64,000 nucleotides of DNA from Toxorhynchites rutilus septentrionalis (taxonomy: Eukaryota > Arthropoda > Insecta > Diptera > Culicidae): the NCBI RefSeq assembly GCF_029784135.1, contig NC_073746.1:290175089-290239088 (forward strand), read 5' to 3'. The notes under the pieces are model-generated. The model saw only the letters and a list, made by a program, of their open reading frames with translations. It had not been told where the DNA came from and made no database searches. Both the position numbers and the translations under genes were made by a program. Of this stretch, positions 21,780 to 33,489 are shown piece by piece; the stretch's first letter is position 1, and each line of letters opens with the position of its first letter.

Positions 21780-24325
21780 AACAACGTAGTAATCATTATT
21801 CGTGCACTCAAAAAATGTAAAATACATCTTCGAACATACCTCAAACAATAACCAAAATACCCGAGCACTTCACGTTATTCCTAACATCCGAAAAAATCAC
21901 GAAAATTCATTATTTTCTAACCTTACCTTAGAGAAAAAAAAGCCAGTGTGTCATAGCTATAGAACCACATGGAAAACTATCAGTTTTTCTAACAGTGACA
22001 TTAATTTCGTATATGAATTATAACAAGTTCATGATTAGTTATCCTTATTTCTAAATCAGTTCAAAACAACCTATTCGGCGTGTTTTCTACCAAGCTGCGC
22101 CATGTTGAATTTTTAATTCGGTCGAACAGAGTGTGTCTAACCAAGAAAATATGACAAGTGAGATACTAAACAGATAACTCAGTTCACAGAAATGAAGATT
22201 TATCATAATCATAATTATAACAGTTTCCTTGAATCGCTCTAACGGTAGCAAAGCAAAACATATCGTTCACTAACAACTGGTAGTGGTAGCATTGGTTGAG
22301 CAGTACCTCCACCCTGTCGCGTTCTGAGCAAGAGGTGCATGTAACCTAGCTGGAAACAGGATCCGTCATTACTTTCATTTTATTTTTTCATACCAGAAAT
22401 GAGCTGCCTTTGAATAATGAATGAGCTCTAATTGCAGTTTGCGCACTATTTTCGACTTGCCATCTTCGGCCAACTTCTTCGAGTGGGAGTGGTGGGCGAG
22501 TGAACAGTAATCGCTGGTATCAATGCTCCTTCGCAGCTGTTGGAACTCGCTGCCCCTGTGTGCGCGTGTTTTCCCCTCCAAGCAAGCAGAAGGAAAAAAA
22601 CAGCGGGTGCAACTTTTCGAATAAATTTTCCTCTCACCCCAGTTCGTAATTTATTTAAAATTATTTATATGAAAGCACGTACCCTCGTTGAAAGGCTTTT
22701 GCCGCTTCTTTCTACCCTCTCATTCAGGAGCATCGTGCAATCTTGATGAAAAGAGTGTCCTACTGTTCGTTCCTGTTTACTTTCCCGAGAAAGCTTGCGG
22801 TTGCAAGGTTGGGAGAAGTATCGGTACAATCAAATGAGCAAAAGGAATAAATTGATTTTATCCGGTTTAAACCTTTACTGGAGAAAGAGGTCAGTGTAAC
22901 GTAAACTAGCAGCCAGCATCCATCCTGTCGCCGTGTTGTGGTGTGGGGGAAGAAATATGCTCTCGCCTCCGAGAATAATGTACGCCACTTTCCATCGAGT
23001 GGCCGACACTTCACCGGACCAACTTCGGAGCCAGGAGTGCCAACGGTGGTTGTAGTAGTTATTCTTGTGCATCTGACATTCACCGCATGTACATGCTGGC
23101 AACTTTTACGGCGTGCTTCACTCCACTCGCACTCGACTCCAACGTATACACAAGATAAAATTCCATTTACGAGGTGAAGGACACTTGCCAGCGAGTGAAC
23201 GACGATGGCCGGATTTTGCAAACGGACAGACACAGTTACCGACAGTGGAGCTGTTTCCGCAGTTCTTTCGTATTATTTTGCACGAATATTTTAATTTGCT
23301 GTACTAATAGTGCTTGTAGTGTGTTTCCATCTAGCTCATAATACCAAAAATGATTTGAGGAGGCAAATTAACATCGATTATTCTTGCTAGATACGCAGAC
23401 CCGAGGGCAGTTTTGGTTTGTTAAAATTGGATGAAAACTGGCGCAACTTTCGTTCAGGACTTGTTCCCCACTTGGGAACAAACATGATAATGTATTACAT
23501 AGAGTACGAGGACATATTCGATGAGAAAAAGTCATTTTTCATTCATAATCAAATCTTGTTTTTTCCACCCGAAAATACATTATCATTTTCGTTTCACAAA
23601 TTGATGAATCCATGTTAGATTATCAACCAGATGGCGCAGCGAGTAAAAATGAAATGATTTTAAGTATTCTTTCTACGCTAAAAAGGTTAGAAAATAAGGG
23701 GGGGGGGGGTGTTTAGAGTTGATTTACAGAAATTTGGAAAATCGTTTTTTTTTTTTTCGCTGCCAAATGATTTAATCTCTTTTTTGGACAAAGTCCCAAA
23801 AGGTCGATTTTCGGCCAACAATTTTTTTCTCGCGATAACACCAGATCTCGATCTTTCATACTTTTTTTTCTTACCATTTACTGGCGATATTTAATGGTCA
23901 AAATGAAACTAGATAGAAATTAATAAAAATAATCAAGACCTAATCGCGCTTTTAAGCGCGTACAAATACAAACATCATCACTTTTGTGGTTATGAGCTCT
24001 TATGTAGGTGTCGCATGAGCCAATGCAGCTTTGTATAGTTTGTATTATTATATGATGTTAGTCCTTTTTGTCACAAGATTGAACGAATTCATATATTATT
24101 TGTCGATATATTCGTCATTAGATTCGTACGTGCAAAAGCAAAATACAAATGTTTGACTTTCGTATAGTTATTCGCTAAATACAATGGTCACACATATACA
24201 CACATGTGAAAGAATTGCACTCGTGGAAGAATTGTAAACTGTAAACTATAAGCTAATCGTTGGCTTGTGGTTATTTTTTACAGTTACAAATTCGGGAACA
24301 TTCCTTCATAATATATGGGCTCATC
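21780..24325. other. No recognised gene; GC-richer core at 22.3-23.3 kb
   Basis: The section 22300-23300 is visibly richer in G and C and free of the repeat words seen elsewhere. Its longest frame (157 codons, minus, 23233-22760) resembles no family I know, and overlapping frames on both strands are similar in length, which argues against coding. It could hold untranslated exon or regulatory sequence of a neighbouring gene. A G10 run lies at 23699-23709. Confidence 0.35.
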
Positions 24326-24337
24326 AATATCGATAAG

Positions 24338-24488
24338 TGTGGAGGCGATCTGGCGTAGTGGTAACATCCATACCTCTCACGCAGAGATCACGAGTTCAAT
24401 TCTCACTCCCGACATTCTTCCAAAAATGGAAATAAAAGTGACGAACCAGCCGAAATGTGTTGAAAGTCACTATAATAGAGAAAAAAAA
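24338..24488 (+). mobile_element. tRNA-derived SINE, full length
   Basis: The 5' end is GGAGGCGATCTGGCGTAGTG. TGGCGTAGTGG fits the Pol III box A consensus and GAGTTCAATTC fits box B, about 35 bp downstream. The element ends in an A-run. A perfect 12-bp target duplication, AATATCGATAAG, flanks it (24326-24337 and 24489-24500), showing insertion by target-primed reverse transcription using a LINE's enzyme. A second copy is at 36578-36731 on the minus strand. The tRNA of origin is uncertain; Glu- or Val-like. Confidence 0.88.
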
Positions 24489-24717
24489 AATATCGATAAG
24501 AAAATCCATAGAAAAATCCTTTTTATTTCAACTTTTTGCGTCTCATGAAAAACAGGCATTCATTCTTAGTTTACCAAGAACACAGAGACAAAGAATATTA
24601 GAAATATGAAAGCTTGAAATTCCAGAACCTTTATCATCTGGTAACTATATAGAAAGTCGTTATACGTTCTCCTCTTAAAAAAAGAAGACCCGGAAAACAC
24701 GATACAACTGTATGAAA

Positions 24718-25594
24718 TGTAAAAAAGAGGTGGTTCACATCTATGATATAACCGCAAGTTTGACGTGGGACTACCGTTGGCTTAGTAGTCATTTGTTTGT
24801 ATTGCTCAGATCATTGATTGAATGGACCAATTTTCGAATTCAATTGAATCCGACATGTTTACTTTGTAAGTAGAGAATATGTTCTTCGTATAAATTTGAT
24901 AACAGTATTTTGTCCAATCATCAAACGGTATGCGTAGAAACTCAGTGAGTAGAAGATATGAAGGCATATCTTTCAATGCAGTTTTGAATAACCGAGCCAA
25001 AGCGTTTTGTTCGTATCCCCTTTTGTAGTCCGTGTAAGACACATTCCGGAGTGCAAAGAACCATGCGGGTACAGAAGGCGGTACTTGCATGACTTGCATT
25101 AATCAACAACTTCAATCTCTACCATTTATACTATATAGTATAATTGAAAGTTCATTCGCCTCTTGTATTTGAAATAACGGTTTTCCCAGGCTCCGCAGTT
25201 TAGAAGTAGGTGCTAGGGAATCACAATCCGATGGCAACAAAAGTACCCCCTACTTGCATGTATTTGCAATGTCGATTTCCCCAGGCTCCCTAAATTTGAA
25301 GTCTGTGTTGGGCAAATCGTAAATCGGGCCAATCAGAAGGTGGCAGCTAGAGCATTTATATAATGCTTCACATTTAACAGTTATTCAATTGTTTATTTCA
25401 CGAAAAATAACATTTTATTAATTGTGACAGATGCGTAGAAATATTTCTTATCAATTAATGCAAACATCTTTCCGATCTATTAAGAAATGTTCAAGTTATA
25501 AGCATTCGAAATCTTTCATTTTTATTCCTGCATATTCTGTGTAAGGGTTTTCATTTTACCCCCATATATTCCGGTTAGACGAAGTCCCACGCCA
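24718..25594 (-). mobile_element. GACGTAG-end element, divergent copy
   Basis: The left end (24718-24800: ATATAACCGCAAGTTTGACG, then TGGGACTACCGTTGG) matches the left end of the 43.6-kb copy (ATAACCGCAAGGGTGACGTA). The right end, GACGAAGTCCCACGCCAAAA at 25574-25593, corresponds to GACGTAGTCCTACGTCAAAA of that copy. GGGGGTAAAATGAAA just inside also corresponds. The interior differs from the 33.5- and 43.6-kb copies. It includes a TATATAA-containing GCATTTATATAATGC at 25352-25366 and a 97-codon frame. The interior 25220-25300 shares a dispersed-repeat word with 34.5 and 35.6 kb. Confidence 0.5.
24806..25099 (-). CDS. Unrecognised 97-codon frame inside a GACGTAG-end element
   Basis: The frame begins MQVMQVPPSVPAWFFALRN and ends near FENWSIQSMI. 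It has a mixed, protein-like composition (aromatic-rich, with DDWTKYCYQIY in the middle) unlike the low-complexity frames around it. It shows no signal peptide or membrane segment. It lies downstream of a TATATAA box on the same strand, inside a repeat element. I do not recognise it. It could be a captured exon fragment, an element-encoded protein or chance. Confidence 0.2.
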   Translation of the reverse strand: MQVMQVPPSVPAWFFALRNVSYTDYKRGYEQNALARLFKTALKDMPSYLLLTEFLRIPFDDWTKYCYQIYTKNIFSTYKVNMSDSIEFENWSIQSMI

Positions 25595-25599
25595 AAAAT

Positions 25600-27275
25600 A
25601 TGTTTATCTCGAGCATGCAGTTTTGGTATGTTCTTGTTCTTACACCAATGGAACCACTATCGATTAAAACATTTTTATGTTATTTTATAGCTCTTTATAC
25701 TTTCATGAATTATATTCAGCTGCTTACTTCCAATTCATAAAAGGAAAAATGTCGAATTTCGTCATTTGTGTTGGAGTATCAAAACATACTCTGTTTTGAG
25801 GAGACTGAATTAGATAACTAAAACTGATAATTTTCCATAACTGATTGAAGATGAAGAAAACATATTTTGACGTAGGATTACGTCTTTGATTTCTATATAA
25901 GGGGGTCACACTACGAAAAATGTAACGTTTATTAAAAGTTTTCAAACGCATATTACGCAGAACCGTTCTTACGATATATATATATTATAATATATACCAT
26001 TAGACGGCAAATTTATCCAACATTTTTTTCGTTTGAGACATCAACAGTGGAAATAATAAAACAAGTGAGCAATTTAACAAATAAAAGAGGTATGTTTTGC
26101 AAGCGGATGCGGAGGTAAATCATGTATTATGCATTCTTTCTTCCAAATTCGTTTCCATGAATGTTGTATGTAACACAAAATTGAGTGCGATAATTCGTTC
26201 TATCTAACAAGTTAGCAAGATATTAAAGTAATCAGATGCAAGATTTTATGCATCACTCAAACTTCATGCATGATTTCATTAAAGCAACGAGGGAAGTATC
26301 ACCCATACAATGATCGTTCATTAATTAGGAGGAGGCAACGATTATCATGCGGAGACTTATTGAGATCGGCATTAGACCGCATCACAAAAATGAAACGAAA
26401 TGATATATAAATATTCTTCATGACTCATATTCATAATTCTCAATGACTCAATTCCTTCTATGATAGATTGTGCATTAGAACCAATACTACTTGATTGTGA
26501 TAGTCTACAAACGAACATTATTTCACCGAAAAAGCTACTGCTCCAGATGCCTAATAATAAGAATAAGACAATGGAAAGAAATCGCAATACCATAGCTATC
26601 CATTAAAAATAAAGCAACTTCATGATTTCATTTGTATTTTCCCTCAAAATATCACGAAATCGTGGGTATTTTTAGCTTGTTTTTTTCGTTTCTTCCCCAT
26701 AAATTTCATATTCAATGTAATCAATGACGATATTTGTTTTTGTTTACCGATTCCGTATACTTTATCTACCATCCAACCCTGTTATTTGTCCCACTGATAT
26801 TTATTCATTAATCATTTTCAGCTAGACAGTTGAACTTCCTGCCAGAAGCTTATTGTCTTTCTTTGTTCGTTACAAACCGGTTGAAGGTTATGAGTACATA
26901 CAACAAACGGCCCATTGAGGGCTACTATTTAGAGTTCCAAAAGAGTTAAACTAAAAGATTTCTGAACAATGAAAAGAATTACCTTTCAAATAACCAAGTG
27001 TTCAGAACAATCACAATCCTACGTCAAACATCCGTCCGTACCTCTAGGCTCAGACCCCTCTACTTTTTGTCGTAATGTTCGTCGAGAGTTTAGGTTTAGT
27101 TCTTTTTTCTTCTTAACATATTAAGGACCGCACGTTTTGGGAAAACACGGGTTATTTAGTGATCCATCCGTAACAGACGGAACGCGAAACATGAGAAAAC
27201 TCTTGAACGGTGCGCAATATGTTAATTGGCCTTTTCTAGAGGCAAATGAACAAACGTGCAAACGTGTACCTCTAA
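25600..27275. other. No recognised gene or element
   Basis: AT-rich sequence. At 25867-25900, TTTTGACGTAGGATTACGTC is one terminus of the GACGTAG-end family, and 27015-27040 (AATCCTACGTCAAACATCCG) is another. A 73-codon frame on the minus strand (26593-26372) starts with a hydrophobic, signal-peptide-like segment (MVLRFLSIVLFLLLGIWSS), but nothing else supports it as a gene. Confidence 0.35.
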
Positions 27276-27281
27276 AATTTC

Positions 27282-27326
<45 letters not shown>

Positions 27327-27380
27327 TCTCTCTCTCTCTTTTTCTCTTTCTCTCTCTCTCCCTCTCTTTCTCTCTCATTT
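27282..27380. repeat. (CT)n tract
   Basis: About 100 bp of nearly pure CT repeats with occasional TTT interruptions. It generates the Ser/Leu-rich and Arg/Glu-rich open frames on the two strands, which are not genes. Confidence 0.95.
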
Positions 27381-27436
27381 TCTCTAAGAGTTAAAGTTGA
27401 GAATTGTTGATGATTTTTTTTACGGGAGAGTGTTAA

Positions 27437-28927
27437 TGGCCTGGCCGGGTAAGGGAGTAAAAAGTGCCCCCGTACTAAATCACTAGCTGCATGGCAAATA
27501 TTGTATAGGATATTAAATAATACATTTTGACGGTTTATTTAAACCCCTATGTGGTTCAACATAGGTTCTATTTTTATCTCAAAAGCTTAAAGATAAAATT
27601 TTGAAAAAAAAATTAAGTGAGCATCTTACTACGGTGTATCAAAAAAATTATCAATAAATAAACTTTATCAAACATTTTAGTACTAAAAAAATATTGAAAT
27701 TTTTAAAACAATTTTTTTGGGATTTACAGATTCAGTACTACTCTAATTCATATTTGAATGCGTTCCTAAAGCTTTTCTAGATATGTGTGATTTTCTTCAG
27801 TGTTGCGCGATACAATTTTTTTTTATATTTCCAAAGAGCCTGGCTGGGTAAGGGAGTAAAAAGTGCCTCCAAACCAAATCACCCGCTATATGCAAAATAT
27901 TGTATGGGGTACTAAATTAGAAATTTCGACAGTAGTACCACATATTTGAGTTCTTATATGGTACAACATATCATAGGATCTACGGTGAAAAATGCAGCTT
28001 CTCGTTTTTTTAACGTTTTTTAATACTAAAAAAAATAAATTAATTGTTATTTTAATTTTGAATAAATATTTTTTTTTATTTTAAGATTTAGTACTATTCT
28101 AGTTTATATTCAAATTTCTTCCTAAGTCTATTTTAGGTATATGTGATTTTTGTTCAAAAATTTTAGAGTGGTTTTTCGCCTATTTTTCATCAAAAATCTA
28201 CTTATAAAAAAAATTAATACGCGGTACAAAAATTTTTAAATATTTTCTGGCATTTCGAAAATTTGAAAAAAAAATACTTTGAGACCCACTTTTGCTCTAA
28301 TTTTTATTTCAATGCGCTCGTATGTGTTGTTTTTCCACATGTAGCATAATTTTTTCTTGAATTTTTAAGAGGATTGCGCGAAAAGAGAATAATTTGTTGG
28401 CCTATGGATATTTTTAATTTATTTTGAATTTATTGACCCAGTACTGCTCTAATTTTTATTTAAATTTTGTTCTTTATATGTCTAAATTTTGTCGGTATAT
28501 TTAGAGCATTGCGCTGTACAAAGATTTATCTTAAAATATATGAGATTATCTTTACATTGGATTTAGATGGCAAATTCATAGGAGTCAACAGTACGATGGA
28601 ACTCTGTGAGAAAAAAATAAAGTCCTTGTGGAAAGATCATTCGAATTAATGAGAAGAACACTTTAAAAAATCCAAATTATTATAATTTTTTTATTCTAAT
28701 CATAGAATTGAAAACCACGAATACAATAAAATAATCGATTTCATGAAAATAAAAATAATAATGCAGACGGTGAAGAAAATTATTTTTGTGTCTCGAAATG
28801 CTCTTAAAAACCACATATGGGTTCAAGAAAAACACCAAAATTTTGTATTTGATGTACTATACAATATTTGCCATACAGCTGGTGATTTGGTTTGGGGCAC
28901 TTTTTATTCCCTTACCCGGCCAGGCCC
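27437..28927. mobile_element. Tiered long-inverted-repeat (foldback) element, copy 2
   Basis: The ends are GGCCTGGCCGGGTAAGGGAG at the left and its reverse complement at the right (ACCCGGCCAGGCCC, ending at 28927). An internal terminus-like copy at 27838-27870 (AGCCTGGCTGGGTAAGGGAG) reproduces the extra tier of copy 1. The non-palindromic core (about 28450-28830) is the reverse complement of 7810-8100, so the two copies lie in opposite orientation. No transposase. Confidence 0.72.
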
Positions 28928-28929
28928 TT

Positions 28930-30225
28930 TATTTGTGCTTTTGGGCTTATTCGTGACTTTTTCCGATAGATCAATCAATTTCCGTGAGCTTGACCATTGC
29001 CTCCGGCGTCAAAATGCAGCACTTTTTTTACTGCGGTGAGAGTCGTGTTCTTTGGTTGAAAACTGAAGGCGGAAATCCGATCCGCAGCGTTTGTTCGCAT
29101 CTGACCCAGGGAGGATTTTCCGTTATGTTCCATTCTGCGAAATGAACTGTATAGTATGGTTTGTGGATTATTTTTTTTTTGGAATGATTTTTTGGAAGTT
29201 TTTGGAAGCGATGGAGATGTAATTTTGCGAAGAGATACTGAACAACTACTTGAATATTCAATAAGTTATTTAAACTGACAACCCTCAGTCCCACATGTCC
29301 CTAAAATTTTTATTTAGACACCCTCTACCTTCCTGACAAACATAGACATGGGTTAAAACTAGTAACTGATGTAGAACAAAATCGATTCAACATTTTTCAC
29401 AGTGCTTTCGAAACTCCAAGGTGCGAAAATTTATGTGCTCATGCACAGATAAAAAATACAAGCGCATAATTCACTCAGCTGAGACAGGAAGAGAGAGAGA
29501 GAGAGAATATGAATGTTCGACCAAGTAAACAACAGACATTTCACGTTTATGCATTATTTAAAATTACAGGAGAAAGTTTAGTATGCCCTTAGATAAAATA
29601 ATAGCTGAAGCTGAAATATGAAAATATCAAATTACGTAGAACTTGCATCATTTCTTACCATTTTCTCCATCAGGGACATCCACTGGGCACTCAACTCAAA
29701 GAATCCGACTTAACACCAAACATATAGTATGTCATTTTGAAATATTAGATTGAACATGAGCATCGGCAACATACAAATCTGTTGTATAATTTTTTACCTA
29801 ATTTTATTATTTATTTGTCATCAACCTATTGTAGATCAATACATTCTTAACACTACTTACTTAAAACTAAAGAAAGCTGGCTGGATAGTTAATTCGTTTA
29901 ATTCAAAGGATGAATTTAACAAGTTACATAAGGGGAATATATATTTTTTTTATTTATTTCGTCAATCCAGCGTAGACTACATATGTTGCTCAAATATAAT
30001 AATGATGGTCATTTCAGCCATATTTAGACTAATTTATTCTTCGGTAATCTATGTATAAAATATTAGAGTTTTTGAGATGCGTAAAACTTTAGGTTTCCTT
30101 ATATTTCTTCTGAGTTCACTCATTGTGATATGATGACAATAAGAAATAGAATCATGACAGAGTTGCAACGTTCTTTTATGCTTTTCATGTTGATTAGCAT
30201 GCAGCGTGCTTAATATGGAGGGAAA
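28930..30225. other. No recognised gene; short (GA)n tract
   Basis: A (GA)n run lies at 29489-29507. A 102-codon frame at 29750-30058 starts with a hydrophobic segment (IQICCIIFYLILLFICH) but does not resemble a known protein and its codons are strongly AT-driven. Nothing else is visible. Confidence 0.35.
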
Positions 30226-30229
30226 TGAT

Positions 30230-30775
30230 ATGAAGGCCAGTCTAGTTTACGAAGTGCATATAATAAAAATTATTTTTATACAGATTCAATTCTGTCTTCG
30301 TGTGAAAAATTGGCCTGACGTATGTTACGAAAAATGTTTTTATTATGTACGGATGCTGAAAATGGTAGCTAAAGCATTCAATGAAGCTCAAAATATTATT
30401 TGCCTTATGTATAATTGTATTATAATTATCATCGAAGGTTAGGTTGGAATCTAAGATTACACCTAAGTCTCTTACTCGTTGACATGTGTTCATGGATTGT
30501 TATCCTAGCATAATAGTATTGTTCAATGGTGTTCTTCTTCTTGTAAAAGACATAAAAGTGCATTTCTACCGCTGAGCTGTAATTAATTTTTGTTGCACCG
30601 AATATAAACGATATGAACTTCATTTTTGAATGTTTGAGAGTCTTCTTCATTTTTTTTATTTCCATATACAACTTCATATCATCTGCGTAGAAAAGTACTT
30701 CAACACACTTAAGAAACACGCAAACATCATTAACAAAAAAAAGTGGTTGCAATTGAGAACGATTTTTTTCCATTG
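30230..30775 (-). pseudogene. LINE reverse-transcriptase fragment
   Basis: On the minus strand, 30775-30640 reads QLQPLFFVNDVCVFL followed by EVLFYADDMKLYMEI, the YADD catalytic block of a LINE RT. After a deletion and a frame change, 30480-30290 reads VRDLGVILDSNLTFDDNYNT and IIHKANNILSFIECFSYHFQ, the thumb region. The latter aligns with RDLGIILDTGLTFRPHYDSI of the LINE at 17.1-19.7 kb, so it is a relative in the same clade but a different family. It is a short decayed fragment with no 3' tail recognised. Confidence 0.75.
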
Positions 30776-30872
30776 AATCTAATATTTACACATATTTCTC
30801 AATTCAATTAGGAAACAAAAAACCCGGCTTTCACCGGATAAGGTTACAAAAAGTATGTATCAAGTGTTGGTA

Positions 30873-32017
30873 GGGGAGAGGAAGGCAAGTTGGCGAGGGA
30901 GGCAAGATGACGAATCGGTAATTTGACCCGTTGTGAAGAAGGTAGCGCAGCCTACTTTTTACTGAAGATGCATCATAACAAGGCCAAACTTTGTATTCGG
31001 TAACTCTGCCGAAAACGTTATCACAAAAAAAATGAAAAATAAAAATGAGAAAAATCGTGATTTTGTTATTTTTTTCGTTTTTTCAAATTTGATTATCCAC
31101 TTTATGAGATTTATGAGATTTTTTTTATTGAAAAAGTCGCTTGGGAGCAAGTTGGCGAACTGCAACATTATGTTAGTTTTTTGTTTTTTATTGCGGATGG
31201 TTAGAATTTATAAGCGAAAAAGAGACCAATATTGGTCGGACACCAGTTTGGAGAATGTTATGAAAGCTATAGAAGAAGGTTTGGTTGTTCTGGGTGCTTC
31301 AAAACAGTTCGGTGTGCCAGAACCAACTTTGAGACGCTATCGACGAAAATATCCAGACATGGAGGTTAGATTTTCAATTCATTTGCGCATTTGCGTTTCC
31401 ATGTTCTTTATGCAAGAAATATTACATATGTATCAATTTCAGGATACGTCATCCAATAAAGGCCGCTTTAGAGCCACATTCAGGTCCAGCTTCGAAGAAT
31501 TGCCTATTCCATTGCGGTTAAAAATGGCATAGAGCACCCTTTCAAAGGAACATGCGCTGGACGGACATGGGTTGAAATGTTTATGAAGGCTCATAAGCTA
31601 TCTTTGAGAAAGCCAGAAAATACCTCAGCGGCTCGATTAATGGCGTTCAATAAAGAAAATTGTGACTTATTTTTTCGAACTTTGGGAAATATACGAGCTC
31701 AGTATCGTTTTCCTGCGTGTGACAATTACAGTGTTGATGAAAATGGCATTTCCACTGTTCCAACCAAGGATAAATAAATAGTTGTTATTACATTTTGTTG
31801 ATTTTTAGGTGACCAAACCATATTCGCCAACTTGCCTCCAGGCGTTCGCGCAAAGCTTTTGGGTGGACAATTTTTTTAGTTTCTTTGCCCATCCAATAGA
31901 TAATATGATAGAAAATACTTCAAGCTATATGAATCAGCACCAACATTAAAAACAAAAATAATTCCAAGATCCAGGGCTCGCCAAAGCTTAACGTCGCCTA
32001 CTTGCCTCCCTCTTCCC
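30873..32017 (+). mobile_element. Pogo/Tigger-like element, internally deleted
   Basis: The ends are GGGGAGAGGAAGGCAAGTTG and the reverse complement of GGGAAGAGGGAGGCAAGTAG, with TA on both sides (30871-30872 and 32018-32019). Subterminal copies of GCAAGTTGGCGAA occur at about 31146-31160 and, inverted, at 31832-31846. At 1145 bp it is half the length of a complete Tigger. It encodes only the DNA-binding half and the start of the DDE domain. Confidence 0.85.
31197..31777 (+). pseudogene. Tigger-like transposase, DNA-binding part, with a 78-bp intron
   Basis: Translation from ATG 31197 gives KRKRDQYWSDTSLENVMKAI and GASKQFGVPEPTLRRYRRKY, a Psq/CENP-B-type helix-turn-helix. A GT-AG intron is predicted at 31365-31442 (78 bp, in phase 0). 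Splicing joins YPDME to DTSSNKGRFRATF, the expected family order. A frame change follows near 31485, and the frame then reads LRRIAYSIAVKNGIEHPFKG, RTWVEMFMKAHKLSLRKPEN and YSVDENGISTVPT before stopping at 31777. The last block carries the first DDE aspartate. The remaining catalytic domain is missing. If made, the product would bind element ends but could not cut DNA. Confidence 0.75.
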
Positions 32018-32021
32018 TATA

Positions 32022-33488
32022 TGTTTAGTGTTAAGGCTATCGCCTTCGAATTAATTGTTTTTATTGTTATTCTAAAGATTATTACACTGCCAAACTTACA
32101 TTGTAGGACGCTATCCTTAACTATCGGGATTGCATTTATATTATTGCTGGTTTTCGAATAGTCCATCTGAACCATTTTGCCCGGCAAGCGCGTATTATAC
32201 AGATGTTTTTCCTGTCTCGCAGTGACTGTGGCGAATAAAACGTAGTCCGTGTTTGCGACATTTGTTGATCATTGCAAAAGCTAGCTAGTGAGAGATATAA
32301 TTTTCATCTTCACAATTTAAGTAGCTTTGTAGATACACCGTAGGGTAGCGTTGTGGTTTTCTGTGCAACTGTCTGCTTGCTACACAATCCTTACGAGAGC
32401 TCAACAGAAACTGATTAACTTGGAAATATCAACAAAAATGCACGATGAAATGAAATTTTATCTCGAATATCATAAGTTTGCATTACTTTTCTTCGCGAGG
32501 AGCAAGTCAAACAAAGTTTTGTTTTTCACTCAGTCGATAAACAGCTCTTACCCGTGATGCGGGAGAATAGAACGCTTCGCTTCGAAGTTAGGAATTACTT
32601 GCGGTCTGCCCACAGGAAGAGTATCCCAACATGGAGCGCATTGTGGACCCGCCCCAAAGTTTCATTTCATCCTTTCGTTTGTTTCACCGAGTGGTACTTT
32701 GATTGTAATTTAAGGCGCATATTTTTCGCTCGGCTAATGGCGAAATGAGTTGATAATAAACCATTGTTTTAATTTCCTGGTTCCTCGGCACGGCTCCGTT
32801 CGACATAGTATTTGGCTATGCACAGGAATTTGAAGACAATCTGCCCCATCCCTCTTCCGAAATAGAGTAGATGGCGCTGATAATGTTGCTACTGTGGATT
32901 TTGCCGTGGATGCCCGGTGGTTCGGTTCAGACATTCTCGACGTTGAAATTCTCCTCTGCAGCTACTATTTTACTTTATTTATCTTTTCCTCATCTTTTAA
33001 GTGTTCTTCTGGTCTATTTCTCACGGCCACACGTTTCCCAGAGCTGGTGTTGTAAATTTTAATATAAGTTTAAATTATTTGGAATCTTTTCAGTCACGAC
33101 GGCCACTGGCTGAATGGATTTCTGGTTGTTTTTGTTGGAAAATTTTTCGCCTCTTTTTTTAGCAGGTATGTAGCATTTCGGCTAGAAGATAAAGGTCCAA
33201 ATATGGCTTCACTACTTCATACTTCAGTATGGTAATTGTCGAAGTAAAGTGAGGTAATGTGTAGGTGAATCAAATCACACTACCTTTACAGTGGATTGAT
33301 TACATCGATTAGATAAATGGATGGGAACAGATCGTATTAAATTGCGCTGAAAAATTGAAATTGGGTTACAACATGAAAATCGAAAATCGAGCACTTCGGA
33401 AAAATTGTCCAATTTCAAACGCTTATTGCTCAGTCATTTCATGATGGATTGATGAAATTTTTGCGTCAATCGACTTCGCCACTCCATA
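32022..33488. other. No recognised gene or element
   Basis: This stretch lacks the repeat words of its neighbours. Its open frames (60-70 codons) overlap on both strands and match nothing I know. The part 32560-32960 is somewhat GC-richer. It may be unique intronic or intergenic DNA. Confidence 0.35.
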
Positions 33489-33489
33489 A

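Noticed and set aside
22760..23233. 157-codon minus frame
   Set aside because: No domain or family resemblance, and overlapping frames on both strands are comparably long; likely chance in GC-richer DNA.
24806..25099. Helitron Rep domain, because of NALARLFKTALKDMP
   Set aside because: It resembles the NELxRLFKTAL segment only over ~12 residues, and the following RADKTPAG and THRSYD blocks are absent.
26372..26593. Possible secreted peptide gene
   Set aside because: A hydrophobic N-terminus is the only support; no homology, splice context or promoter could be seen.
27121..27394. Arg/Glu-rich and Ser/Leu-rich frames
   Set aside because: Both are read-through of the (CT)n tract.
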